A stretch of 12,413 bases of DNA, from contig CAZEMA010000072.1 of NCBI GenBank assembly GCA_964513155.1, forward strand, positions 1 to 12,413, written 5' to 3'. This DNA comes from DATEAV01 sp964513155 (lineage in GTDB: Bacteria; Chloroflexota; Anaerolineae; Anaerolineales; E44-bin32). Shown here in pieces: positions 1 through 7,086 of the stretch. The translations under genes and the position numbers were made by a program. The first letter of the stretch is position 1. Every line of letters starts with the position of its first letter. The notes below the pieces were generated by a model. It was given only the letters and a program-made list of their open reading frames with translations, was not told the origin of the DNA and ran no database searches.

Positions 1-2
1 CC

Positions 3-227
3 TCCTTCGAGAACTGGGTCGCCCTCGAGCTCTCCGCCGAGCCTGGACAGGAAGAAGCCGCCGATAGCGTCCAGACCTGGCTGCAGGAGAGCGGATGGGA
101 TACGATCGACCCCATCAAAGGAATCCTGCCGAGGTTCAAGAAGAAGTACTGGCCGATCCTGGGCGAGCTGCTCAAGGACCTCTCCTTTAAGATGATCGCC
201 GTTGCCGCGGCCGAGAGGTTGATCTGA
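3..227 (+). CDS. C-terminal part of an unrecognised protein (5' end outside window)
   Basis: A frame open from the left edge gives 74 residues and ends in TGA at 225-227. Nearly every third codon position is G or C, as in the clear genes of this window, which supports real coding. The visible part starts SFENWVALELSAEP and is amphipathic. It has an acidic, Gln-rich segment, then a basic stretch (RFKKKYWPILGELLKDL), and ends in a short hydrophobic helix (MIAVAAAERLI). I see no catalytic motif, membrane span or known domain and cannot name the family. The next gene starts 130 bp downstream with no clear terminator between, so co-transcription with it is possible but unproven. Confidence 0.7.
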   Translation, partial: SFENWVALELSAEPGQEEAADSVQTWLQESGWDTIDPIKGILPRFKKKYWPILGELLKDLSFKMIAVAAAERLI

Positions 228-313
228 GGCTGCCCGTGCTGTCCCGCCACTTCCTCGCCGGAACGCCGCCGGGCAGGTCCTTCGCCCCGCACCGATCCTG
301 GCCCAGTGCTCGA

Positions 314-346
314 TCGTCCATCGTCAGTGGTCCGTCGTCCATCGTC
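314..346. repeat. Short direct repeat, two 12-bp copies 21 bp apart
   Basis: The 12-mer TCGTCCATCGTC occurs at 314-325 and 335-346. A degraded further unit (GTCATCCAGT) runs from 348 to the start codon of the next gene. The repeat fills the space where a promoter or ribosome-binding site would be expected. It could be a small dispersed intergenic repeat or replication-slippage product; two copies are too few to decide. Confidence 0.5.
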
Positions 347-357
347 TGTCATCCAGT

Positions 358-1521
358 ATGACCCACTCGCTTAGATCCCACTTCCTGCTGGACCCTCGGG
401 TTGTCTATCTCAACCACGGTTCGTTTGGCGCCTGTCCCAAGCAGGTCTTCGAGGTCTACCAGCACTGGCAGCGGGAGCTTGAGCGGCAGCCGGTCGAGTT
501 TCTCGGCCGGCGCTTCAATGGCCTGATGGCTGAGGCCCGAGGCAAGCTATCCACTTACCTCCACTGCCAGGCGGAGGAGGTCGTCTACTTCCCCAATCCC
601 ACGACCGCCATCAATATGGTCGCCCGCAGCCTCGACCTGGGTCCCGGGGTTGAGATCCTCACCACCGACCACGAATACGGCGCCATGGACCGTACCTGGC
701 GCTTCCTCTGCCAGCAGACCGGCGCCCGCTATGTGCGTCAACCCATCCCTCTTCCCCTCACCTCCGAGGAGGCGTTCGTTGAAGCCCTTTGGGCAGGCGT
801 CAACGAGCGGACCCGCGTGGTTTTCCTCAGCCACATCACGAGCCCGACAGCCCTCATCTTCCCCGTCGGCAGCATCTGCCAGCGGGCTCGCCAGGCTGGG
901 TTGCTCTCCATTGTCGACGGCGCCCATGCGCCCGGCCATGTCCCTCTCGACCTGGAGGCGCTCGGCGCCGACATCTACACCGGCGCCTGCCACAAGTGGC
1001 TGTGCGCCCCCAAGGGAGCCTCGTTCCTCTACGCGCGCAAGGAGCTCCAGCCTGTCCTTAAGCCGCTGGTTGTCAGTTGGGGCTGGGAGTCAGACCACCC
1101 CGGCGAATCCCCATTCATTGACTACCACGAGTGGCAGGGCACGCGCGACCCGGCCGCTTTCCTCTCCGTCCCCGCGGCGATCGAATTCCAGCGCCAGCAT
1201 GACTGGCCATCCATTCGGGAGCGCTGCCATGATCTGGCCAGCCGCACCCGCCAACGCATCAACGACCGGACCGGCTTGTCTGCCATCTGCCCCGATTCGC
1301 CCGCCTGGTTTGGGCAGATGGCCGCCGCCCGGCTGCCGGATCTCCCTGTGGAGGTCTTGCAGCGCCGACTCTACAACCGGTACCGCATCGAAATCCCCGT
1401 TCAGCGCTGGAACGGACAACCGCTCATCCGGGTCTCCTTCCAGGCCTACAACGACGCTTCCGACGCCGAGGCGCTGGTCGACGCCTTGGACGAGCTTCTT
1501 CCCCAGCTCACAACCACCTGA
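358..1521 (+). CDS. Class V PLP-dependent aminotransferase (isopenicillin N epimerase / cysteine desulfurase-like)
   Basis: This 387-residue protein belongs to the fold-type I PLP aminotransferase class V family. The N-terminal YLNHGSFGACP (17-27) is the typical opening of isopenicillin N epimerase-like members. VDGAHAPG (186-193) carries the Asp that contacts the PLP pyridine nitrogen (Asp187) and a stacking-region His. GACHKWLCAPKG (209-220) holds the Schiff-base lysine, Lys213. The length is normal for the family, and the start at 358 fits because family members begin close to this motif, although no Shine-Dalgarno sequence precedes it. Known relatives include epimerases, C-S lyases such as EgtE, and desulfurases. 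The substrate cannot be read from sequence. A hairpin 13 bp after the stop separates it from the downstream kinase block, so it is probably not part of that pathway. Confidence 0.9.
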   Translation: MTHSLRSHFLLDPRVVYLNHGSFGACPKQVFEVYQHWQRELERQPVEFLGRRFNGLMAEARGKLSTYLHCQAEEVVYFPNPTTAINMVARSLDLGPGVEILTTDHEYGAMDRTWRFLCQQTGARYVRQPIPLPLTSEEAFVEALWAGVNERTRVVFLSHITSPTALIFPVGSICQRARQAGLLSIVDGAHAPGHVPLDLEALGADIYTGACHKWLCAPKGASFLYARKELQPVLKPLVVSWGWESDHPGESPFIDYHEWQGTRDPAAFLSVPAAIEFQRQHDWPSIRERCHDLASRTRQRINDRTGLSAICPDSPAWFGQMAAARLPDLPVEVLQRRLYNRYRIEIPVQRWNGQPLIRVSFQAYNDASDAEALVDALDELLPQLTTT

Positions 1522-1534
1522 CCGCGACCAGGCC

Positions 1535-1559
1535 GCCGACCAGCGCCGGTCGGCCTTTT
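1535..1559 (+). terminator. Intrinsic terminator after the aminotransferase gene
   Basis: GCCGACC (1535-1541) pairs perfectly with GGTCGGC (1548-1554) around a 6-nt loop, followed by CTTTT. It starts 13 bp after the stop codon. The stem is strong and the U-tract short, which is usual in GC-rich genomes. Confidence 0.65.
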
Positions 1560-1738
1560 CCTCCGCTCGCGGCTCGAGTGACCATCCCGTTCATGAACCG
1601 GCGACCCGAGTCCCCGCCTCCCCTTCTCGGACTCGCCAAGGTTCTGGCCCTAGAGCCTAGAACGACTCGCACCCCACGCTCATCCCGGGCACCCAAACCA
1701 CCAGGCTATCCTGCAGGCTCTCGGGTTTTCGGCACCTA

Positions 1739-1767
1739 TTGCAGGGCAGGACATCCAACCGTAGAAT
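1739..1767 (+). promoter_or_regulatory. Candidate sigma-70-type promoter upstream of the kinase block
   Basis: TTGCAG (1739-1744) and TAGAAT (1762-1767) are separated by exactly 17 bp. The -10 matches TATAAT at five of six positions; the -35 keeps only the TTG core. It lies in a relatively AT-rich pocket of an otherwise GC-rich stretch. If used, transcription would begin near 1774 and give a leader of about 290 nt before the kinase start. Confidence 0.4.
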
Positions 1768-1955
1768 AGGCCATCCGGTGAGATTCCCTGCCAGCACGCG
1801 AACCGATGGACCGGGAAGCGCCGAGAGACCTGTTGCGTTGGCCGAAGCCCGCGTGATCGCCGCCGTCGACGGGCACTTCCCGACCGTTTGACGCCTTCCT
1901 GCCGAACGCAGGCCTGCCTCCAACCTCGGCGAGATACTGCTCGCCGCCCATCCGA

Positions 1956-1973
1956 CCCGGGCGCCAGCCCGGG
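1956..1973 (+). other. GC-rich hairpin in the leader of the kinase gene
   Basis: CCCGGGC (1956-1962) and GCCCGGG (1967-1973) form a perfect 7-bp stem with the 4-nt loop GCCA. No T-run follows, so it does not look like a classical intrinsic terminator. It sits about 90 bp before the kinase start, inside the presumed leader. It may be an mRNA structure, an operator, or chance in GC-rich DNA. Confidence 0.35.
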
Positions 1974-2065
1974 GGCGCCTTGCCGTCGAGCCTTCACCGC
2001 ATGTTTGATGAGACAAGCCTGCCCCCAAAGGTCCTGGATCATTCTCCTCGCCCGAGAAGCGCTGT

Positions 2066-3604
2066 ATGACCGACAGGAAGTTCATCCTCGCACACGATAC
2101 GGGCACAGGCGGGGACAAGGCCATCCTTGCCGACCTGCGCGGCCAGATCATCCGCTCCCACTACCAGCCATATCCTGTCTACCACCCCAAGCCCGAATGG
2201 GCCGAGCAAGATCCCGACGAACTGTGGGCCGCCGTGGCCGCGACCTCCAGACAGGTGATCGAGGCCTCCGGGATCGACCCGGCTGAGATCCTCGGCGTCG
2301 GAATCTCCGCCCAGATGTTCAACCTGCTTCCGGTCGACGAAGCGGGCAGGCCCCTGACCCCCATGCTGAGCTGGCTGGACTTGCGCAGCACCCACCAGGC
2401 CGACCGGCTGTTGAGCGGAGACATGCCGGCGTTCCTCTTCCGCCACACCGGCAATATCCCCACCGCCAAAGACGTCATCCCCAAGATCTTGTGGCTCAAG
2501 GACGAGCGGCCCGAGATCTGGAGAAGGACAGCCTGGCTACTCGACTGCAAGGAGTACATCCTTCACAAGCTGACCGGCAAGTTCGCCACCGATTGGCATG
2601 GCGCCTCGGCTTACTTCCTCTTCGATCCGGGCAAGAAGACCTGGTCCAAGGAAGCCTGCCAGGCATTGGGCATCCCGGTGGACATGCTCCCGCCGGCATA
2701 TCCCTGCACTCAGGTGGTCGGCGAGGTGACCGAGGAGGCCTCACGCCTTACCGGGCTGGCACCGGGCACTCCAGTCGTCGCCTGCGCCGGCGATGTCGCC
2801 GTGGCCCAGTCCGGCTCGGGAGCCAACGCCGCCGGGAAGGCACACCTGTGCGTGGGCACGGCCACCTGGGTGGGAGTCTCCAGCGCCATCTTCACCAACG
2901 ACCCAGTCAAGCCCTTCTGGGGTCTTAACCACATCGACCCGGACAAGTGGATCATTGCCGGGGAGATGGAGACCGGGGGTGGGGCGCTGATGTGGTTTCG
3001 GGACACTCTCTGCCAATGGGAGGAGGGGGAATCCGCCGGCCGCGGCCTCTCCACCTACGAGGACCTCAGCCAGATGGCGCAAGCCGTCCCGCCAGGATCC
3101 GACAAGCTTCTCTTTGCCCCCTGGCTTTCCGGCGAGCGGGCCCCCATCCTTGACCACTATGTCCGCGGTGCCTTTGTCGGCCTGTCGATGGGGCACACAA
3201 AGAGCCACATGGCCCGGGCAGTCATGGAGGGTGTAGCCTTCCACCTGCGGTGGATCGTCGAGGCCATGGAGGCCATCGGGCTAGGGATCTGCACTGTGAA
3301 TGCCATCGGCGGCGGCAGCACCAGCCCTGTCTGGACGCAGATCATCAGTGACATCACCGGCCTGGACCTCCAGGTCGTCGAGCACCCGCTCGAGGCCGGT
3401 GCCATCGGCGCCGCCCTGACTGTGGCCGTGGGGATGGGCATCTACCCCAACATGGAGGCCATCGACGAGCTAATCCAGATCAAGCAAGTAGTCAGGCCGA
3501 TCGACGATGCCCGCCAGAAACGATACGAAGGTCTCTATCACGAGTACCGCGAACTCTACGCTGCTCTTGTCCCGATCTACCGTCGCCTGTATGGGATTCC
3601 CTGA
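2066..3604 (+). CDS. FGGY-family carbohydrate kinase, xylulokinase-like
   Basis: This 512-residue protein is a complete two-domain FGGY kinase, which uses ATP to phosphorylate a sugar or polyol in the cytoplasm. The N-terminal domain has the phosphate-binding DTGTGGDK (11-18) and the sugar-contact segment WLDLRS (103-108). The interdomain segment CAGDVAVAQSGSG (240-252) places the catalytic base at Asp243. The C-terminal domain has SGERAPILD (355-363), the FGGY signature GAFVGLSMGHT...HMARAVMEG (368-389) and the adenosine-binding GGGSTSPVW (415-423). Length and motifs fit XylB-type enzymes. D-xylulose is only the best guess, since FGGY members also act on ribulose, erythritol, fuculose and others. 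Shine-Dalgarno complementarity is weak (GAGAAG), but the start sits directly before the first beta strand. It is the first gene of the block. Confidence 0.9.
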   Translation: MTDRKFILAHDTGTGGDKAILADLRGQIIRSHYQPYPVYHPKPEWAEQDPDELWAAVAATSRQVIEASGIDPAEILGVGISAQMFNLLPVDEAGRPLTPMLSWLDLRSTHQADRLLSGDMPAFLFRHTGNIPTAKDVIPKILWLKDERPEIWRRTAWLLDCKEYILHKLTGKFATDWHGASAYFLFDPGKKTWSKEACQALGIPVDMLPPAYPCTQVVGEVTEEASRLTGLAPGTPVVACAGDVAVAQSGSGANAAGKAHLCVGTATWVGVSSAIFTNDPVKPFWGLNHIDPDKWIIAGEMETGGGALMWFRDTLCQWEEGESAGRGLSTYEDLSQMAQAVPPGSDKLLFAPWLSGERAPILDHYVRGAFVGLSMGHTKSHMARAVMEGVAFHLRWIVEAMEAIGLGICTVNAIGGGSTSPVWTQIISDITGLDLQVVEHPLEAGAIGAALTVAVGMGIYPNMEAIDELIQIKQVVRPIDDARQKRYEGLYHEYRELYAALVPIYRRLYGIP

Positions 3605-3804
3605 GACGCATAATCGCAGGCGGTGAGAGCCGTCACCGAGCACGGGAAGACGCGACAAGAAGCGATGCCTCGCACGCGGCAACCCTTGATCCTTCGATGG
3701 CCACATTGCGAAGAAAACGACTAGAATCACGGGGTACGTAAAGACGGGGTGCCTGCCCGACTCGCAGCCGGAACGGAGGTAGGACCGCGCCCCAATGACC
3801 CTAC

Positions 3805-3810
3805 AGGAGG
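3805..3810 (+). promoter_or_regulatory. Strong ribosome-binding site fixing the start at 3818
   Basis: AGGAGG lies 7 nt before ATG 3818. The same frame is open upstream to an ATG at 3749, but that start has no such site and would put a charged, Pro-rich stretch in front of the membrane anchor. Confidence 0.8.
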
Positions 3811-3817
3811 TTATGAG

Positions 3818-4255
3818 ATGGGTAGGAAAGTCCTCAAGATCCTCGGGATCATCGTGATCGTGCTCGTCGTAGCGTTCGTCGGAATCCAGTTCATCCGCCC
3901 GTCGATCGTCAATCACAATCCGGCGGTCGTTAGCCAACCGGCGTGGGGAAGCCCTGAGGTCCGCGCCTTGGCCCAGCGCGCATGCTTCGATTGCCACAGC
4001 AACGAAACGGTCTGGCCCTGGTACTCGCAGATCGCGCCGGTATCTTGGCTTCTCGCCAACGATGTGGCCAGGGGGCGGGCGACCCTCAACTTCTCGGACT
4101 GGCAGCCGGGGCATCAGCCTCCTCCCGGTGAGCTTTCGGATGTGGTTCTGGAAGGCGAGATGCCGTTGCCCCAGTATCTGCTGATGCATCCATCGGCGCG
4201 CCTGAGCGAAGCTGAGAAGCAGACTCTCGCCAACGGCCTTGCCACTTTGCAGTAG
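3818..4255 (+). CDS. Membrane-anchored haem-binding-domain protein (single CxxCH)
   Basis: The protein has 145 residues. MGRK gives a positively charged cytoplasmic N-terminus, followed by a single hydrophobic span (about 6-26), so the rest should lie outside the membrane. RACFDCHSNET (55-65) contains one CxxCH haem c attachment motif. VWPWYSQIAPVSWL (65-78) and the Asn-Phe-Ser-Asp-Trp segment (91-95) match my memory of the small haem-binding domain family (Pfam Haem_bd). EMPLPQYLLMHP (114-125) supplies Met and His residues that could be the distal haem ligand. The likely role is one-electron transfer at the membrane, or haem sensing. Its place among flavoprotein genes suggests a redox partner, but the gaps on either side (213 and 94 bp) make tight operon membership uncertain. 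Confidence 0.85.
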   Translation: MGRKVLKILGIIVIVLVVAFVGIQFIRPSIVNHNPAVVSQPAWGSPEVRALAQRACFDCHSNETVWPWYSQIAPVSWLLANDVARGRATLNFSDWQPGHQPPPGELSDVVLEGEMPLPQYLLMHPSARLSEAEKQTLANGLATLQ

Positions 4256-4349
4256 GCCCGGCAAGACCAACGTGCGATAGGGCAGGGGGCTGGCCGCCCT
4301 CCAACCGCGGCGCGATGCCCCGCGCCTCGCGGCGCACTGGAGTCGCATC

Positions 4350-5948
4350 ATGAGACGCTGGAACGGATGGGGCGACGAGGGCACAACCTACCCGCTTCCC
4401 GATGTTGCCGCCGAATACCTGGCGACCCTCGTTGGGCATGGCGAGCCGGAGCCCGATGCGGAGTTCCAGAGCGCGGTCGCCAGCGTCCCCGCCTCCCGCC
4501 TACCCTCCCATCCGCTGGTTAGCGATGACCCCGCCGAGCGTCTGCTCCACGCCTGCGGCCAGAGCCTGCCCGATTGGGTCGCCCTCCGTTCCGGCCGCAT
4601 CGGCGTCTTTCCCGACGGCGTGGCCTATCCGACGACCGACGAGGACATCCGATCCCTGTTCGCATTCGCCAGGAAGACCAGTGCACGGCTGATTCCCTAT
4701 GGCGGGGGGACGAGCGTTGTCGGCCACATCAACCCCCTCAAGGGCGACTCGCCTGTCCTCACGCTCGACCTCTCCCGCATGAACCGACTGCTCCGGCTGG
4801 ACCAGGTCAGCGGCCTGGCCACCTTCGAGGCAGGCGTGCGCGGCCCCGAGCTGGAGGATCAGCTCAAGCCCCAGGGCTTCACTCTCGGTCACTTCCCTCA
4901 GTCCTTCGAGCTTTCCACCCTGGGTGGCTGGATCGCCACCCGCTCGAGCGGCCAGCAGTCGTACCACTATGGCCGGATCGAGGACACCTTCGCCGGGGGC
5001 CACCTCGAAACCCTCGCCGGACCTCTGGATCTGCCGCCCCTGCCAGCCAGCGCCGCTGGCCCGGATGTCAGGCACTTGATCCTTGGGTCGGAGGGGCGGC
5101 TGGGCGTGATCACCCGGGCCATCGTTCGCACCCGCCGGTTGCCGGAGGCGGAGCAGTTCTACGGCGTCTTCTTCCATGACTGGCAGGCCGGCGCTGACGC
5201 CGTCCGGGCGATCGCTCAGGCCGGGATCGCCGTGTCGATGCTGCGCCTGAGTGATGCCCAGGAAGCCGAGACCACACTGGCCCTCTCAGGCAAAGAGGAA
5301 CTGGTGCGCTGGGCCGATCGCGGCCTGCGCCTGCTGCGCTACGGCGGTGAGCGCTGCCTGCTGGTGCTCGGAGTCACGGGTGGAGCCAGTGCCGTGCGCG
5401 CGGCCTACCGTCAGGCCACGAGCCTCTGCCGCGCCCACGGCGGTCTGGTGCCTCTGCGAGCCATTGGCTCGATCTGGCGCAAGTCGCGCTTCCTCACCCC
5501 CTACCTGCGCAACACGCTCTGGGAGAAGGGCTACGCCCTTGACACGGTCGAGACCGCCGTCCCCTGGTCTGCGGTGCTGCCCACTGCCGCCGCCGTCAAG
5601 GCCAGCATCGCCCCAGCATTGACCGAGCTTGGCGAACGCGTCCTGGTGTTCGCCCACCTCTCGCATGTCTACCAGGACGGAGCCAGCACCTACGTTACCT
5701 TCCTGTTCCGCCGGGCGCACGATCCGGAGGAGACGGTGGAGCGTTGGCGCCGCCTCAAGGCCTCCGCCACCCTGGCCATCCTCGCTCATGGGGGCACGAT
5801 CAGCCACCAGCACGGTGTCGGCCTGGATCACGCTCCCTACCTGACCGCCGAGAAGGGACAGGTGGGCATGGCCATGCTACAGGCCGCCCGGCGCGCCCTC
5901 GATCCGGACGGGATGTTGAACCCGGGTAAGCTCCTGGCGGGCGAATGA
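4350..5948 (+). CDS. FAD-linked oxidase, alkyl-DHAP synthase / FAD_binding_4 type
   Basis: This 532-residue flavoprotein is of the VAO/PCMH superfamily. The opening RRWNGWGDE (2-10) is typical of alkyldihydroxyacetonephosphate synthase-like proteins. The FAD-binding domain runs from about 85 to 265, with the pyrophosphate loop PYGGGTSVVGH (116-126), the flavin-contact segment STLGGWIATRSSGQ (189-202) and HYGRIED (206-212). The C-terminal FAD-oxidase domain includes RLSDAQE (299-305), FAHLSHVYQDGAS (434-446) and GTISHQHGVGLDH (482-494), and ends with the DPDGMLNPGK motif (518-527). No covalent flavin His/Cys is evident. Relatives either make ether-lipid precursors or oxidise hydroxy acids; the start resembles the former, but the active site is altered (His-Gln-His). 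A GGAG lies 7 nt before the ATG. Cytoplasmic or peripheral membrane location is expected. Confidence 0.85.
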   Translation: MRRWNGWGDEGTTYPLPDVAAEYLATLVGHGEPEPDAEFQSAVASVPASRLPSHPLVSDDPAERLLHACGQSLPDWVALRSGRIGVFPDGVAYPTTDEDIRSLFAFARKTSARLIPYGGGTSVVGHINPLKGDSPVLTLDLSRMNRLLRLDQVSGLATFEAGVRGPELEDQLKPQGFTLGHFPQSFELSTLGGWIATRSSGQQSYHYGRIEDTFAGGHLETLAGPLDLPPLPASAAGPDVRHLILGSEGRLGVITRAIVRTRRLPEAEQFYGVFFHDWQAGADAVRAIAQAGIAVSMLRLSDAQEAETTLALSGKEELVRWADRGLRLLRYGGERCLLVLGVTGGASAVRAAYRQATSLCRAHGGLVPLRAIGSIWRKSRFLTPYLRNTLWEKGYALDTVETAVPWSAVLPTAAAVKASIAPALTELGERVLVFAHLSHVYQDGASTYVTFLFRRAHDPEETVERWRRLKASATLAILAHGGTISHQHGVGLDHAPYLTAEKGQVGMAMLQAARRALDPDGMLNPGKLLAGE

Positions 5949-6097
5949 GCCGCCGGACCCTTCCATGACCGACGCCCCCCCAAGCGCGGCGATGAGACCC
6001 AACGATCCCGGGAATCCTCGAACGCAGACGGCCACAGCCACCAGGGGTTGGCCTCATGCGGTTCTATCCGGGCATTGGCCGCAGACAAGGTCGTACT

Positions 6098-6101
6098 GAG
6101 G
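6098..6101 (+). promoter_or_regulatory. Ribosome-binding site deciding the SDR start at 6107
   Basis: TGAGGTG (core GAGG 6098-6101) lies 5 nt before ATG 6107. This favours 6107 over an in-frame ATG at 6056, which lacks a purine-rich site and would add 17 residues not usual before an SDR Rossmann strand. Confidence 0.6.
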
Positions 6102-6106
6102 TGTAC

Positions 6107-6946
6107 ATGCCTGCTCTCTTGAAAGACAAGGTGGCCCTGGTGACCGGCGGCGCCTCCGGTATCGGCCGGGTTTCTGCAGGAGCTTTCGCCCGGGAAGGCG
6201 CAAAGGTTGTCATCGCCGATATCGATGCCGAACAAGGTGCCGAGTCCGCCCGCCATCTGGCAGAGGCCGGCGCCGAGGTGCTCTTCGTGGCCTGTGATGT
6301 CACCCACGCGCAGGAGGTCCAGGCTTTGATCGAGGGGGTGGTCCGAGCATATGGCCGGCTGGACTGCGCATTCAACAACGCCGGATTCGAGGGAGATCTG
6401 GCACCGACCGCCGAGTGTACGGAGGAAAACTGGGACCGCACCCTGGCCGTCAACCTGAAAGCCGTCTGGCTGTGCATGAAGTACGAGATTCAGCAGATGC
6501 TCGGGCAGCGCGGGGGCGCGATTGTCAACATGGGCTCGGTCGCGGCCCTGGTGGCCGAGCGCGGCTTCCCGGCCTACGCCGCGGCCAAGGGCGGAGTGCT
6601 GCAGCTGACACGGACGGCGGCCGTCGAATATGCCGGTGCCAACATACGCATCAACGCCGTCTGTCCTGGCGTGATTGACACCCCGATGGCCACCCGGGCG
6701 ATGGCGGGCCTTCGTCCCAGTGCCATGATGCCCGGCGCGCTCCGCTCCCCTGTCGCGCGCCGCCTGGCGGACGCGATCTTCCGGTTCCCGCCGGTCAAGT
6801 CGATGGGCATCAAGTCAATGCATCCGCTGGGACGGATGGGCAAGCCTGAAGAGGTGGCCGAGGCCGCAGTCTGGTTGTGTTCCGAGGCGGCCTCGTTTGT
6901 CACAGGCCACGCGCTGCCTGTCGACGGGGGCCTGGTCGCTCAGTGA
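6107..6946 (+). CDS. Short-chain dehydrogenase/reductase (SDR family)
   Basis: This 279-residue classical SDR is an NAD(P)-dependent oxidoreductase of alcohols, polyols or ketones. The cofactor motif TGGASGIG is at 13-20. Asp38 at the end of beta-2 (VVIADID) predicts preference for NAD(H) over NADP(H). CDVT (63-66) and NNAG (90-93) are standard. The catalytic set is Asn116, Ser144, Tyr157 and Lys161 in AYAAAKGG. VCPGVIDTPM (185-194) precedes the substrate loop. That loop is longer than usual (about 195-237), rich in Met, Arg and Pro, and explains the length above the common 250 residues. The tail VTGHALPVDGG (265-275) is typical. It lies between two flavoprotein genes, 140 bp before the GlpD-like gene, which supports a role as an extra oxidation step on the same substrate class. 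The exact substrate is unknown. Confidence 0.9.
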   Translation: MPALLKDKVALVTGGASGIGRVSAGAFAREGAKVVIADIDAEQGAESARHLAEAGAEVLFVACDVTHAQEVQALIEGVVRAYGRLDCAFNNAGFEGDLAPTAECTEENWDRTLAVNLKAVWLCMKYEIQQMLGQRGGAIVNMGSVAALVAERGFPAYAAAKGGVLQLTRTAAVEYAGANIRINAVCPGVIDTPMATRAMAGLRPSAMMPGALRSPVARRLADAIFRFPPVKSMGIKSMHPLGRMGKPEEVAEAAVWLCSEAASFVTGHALPVDGGLVAQ

Positions 6947-7028
6947 GAACAACGAGCCCCATCGCGGCATGCCCGAAGCACCGTCATCTGCCGTCGAGCG
7001 GTTGCCAGGGTGTGGGCGCCGCCGCCCG

Positions 7029-7045
7029 GCCGCCTGACAGGCAGC
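7029..7045. promoter_or_regulatory. Imperfect palindrome upstream of the GlpD-like gene (possible operator)
   Basis: GCCGCCTGACAGGCAGC is symmetric around position 7037 with seven of eight positions complementary. It lies 30 bp before the AGGAGG of the GlpD-like gene. With only a one-base centre it cannot form a good hairpin, so a dimeric repressor site is the alternative to chance. Confidence 0.2.
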
Positions 7046-7086
7046 GGACGTCCTGGCCAACACTCTCGTCTCGCAGGAGGTGAAGC

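Larger units (their letters stand above)
1522..2065. other. 544-bp stretch without a convincing gene
   Basis: After the terminator this stretch holds no frame with good start context, family motifs or the third-position GC bias of the neighbours. Reading frames on both strands are low-complexity and mostly broken. It contains a candidate promoter at 1739-1767 and a hairpin at 1956-1973, so it is best viewed as the long upstream region of the kinase gene at 2066. A decayed gene remnant cannot be excluded, because short in-frame pieces such as VALAEARVIAAVDGHF are interrupted by stops. Confidence 0.55.

Noticed and set aside
650..1660. 336-codon + strand frame overlapping the aminotransferase
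   Set aside because: Its product is Ser/Pro/Arg-rich low complexity and overlaps a gene with intact PLP motifs; it is a frame shadow.
1840..2040. Possible decayed gene before the first kinase
   Set aside because: Short peptide-like pieces occur in different frames separated by stops, and none resembles a family I know; not enough to call a pseudogene.
1657..2151. 164-codon - strand frame across the gene-free stretch and kinase start
   Set aside because: No motif, unusual residue composition, no ribosome-binding site, and it overlaps the kinase N-terminus.
3621..3638. CGGTGA/TCACCG hairpin after the first kinase as a terminator
   Set aside because: The stem is only 6 bp with a 6-nt loop and no T-run follows.
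3722..3727. TAGAAT as a -10 element before the haem-binding gene
   Set aside because: No -35-like hexamer occurs at 15-19 bp and there is no TG extension, so it cannot be told from chance.
4309..4326. GGCGCG/CGCGCC hairpin before the FAD-linked oxidase
   Set aside because: A 6-bp stem in a very GC-rich spacer is expected by chance and has no T-run.
3470..4384. Antisense open frame of 304 codons on the - strand
   Set aside because: It lies opposite the end of the first kinase and the whole haem-binding gene, both with strong motifs. Its sequence is Arg/Pro/Leu-rich with no domain, as expected for a complement frame in GC-rich DNA.
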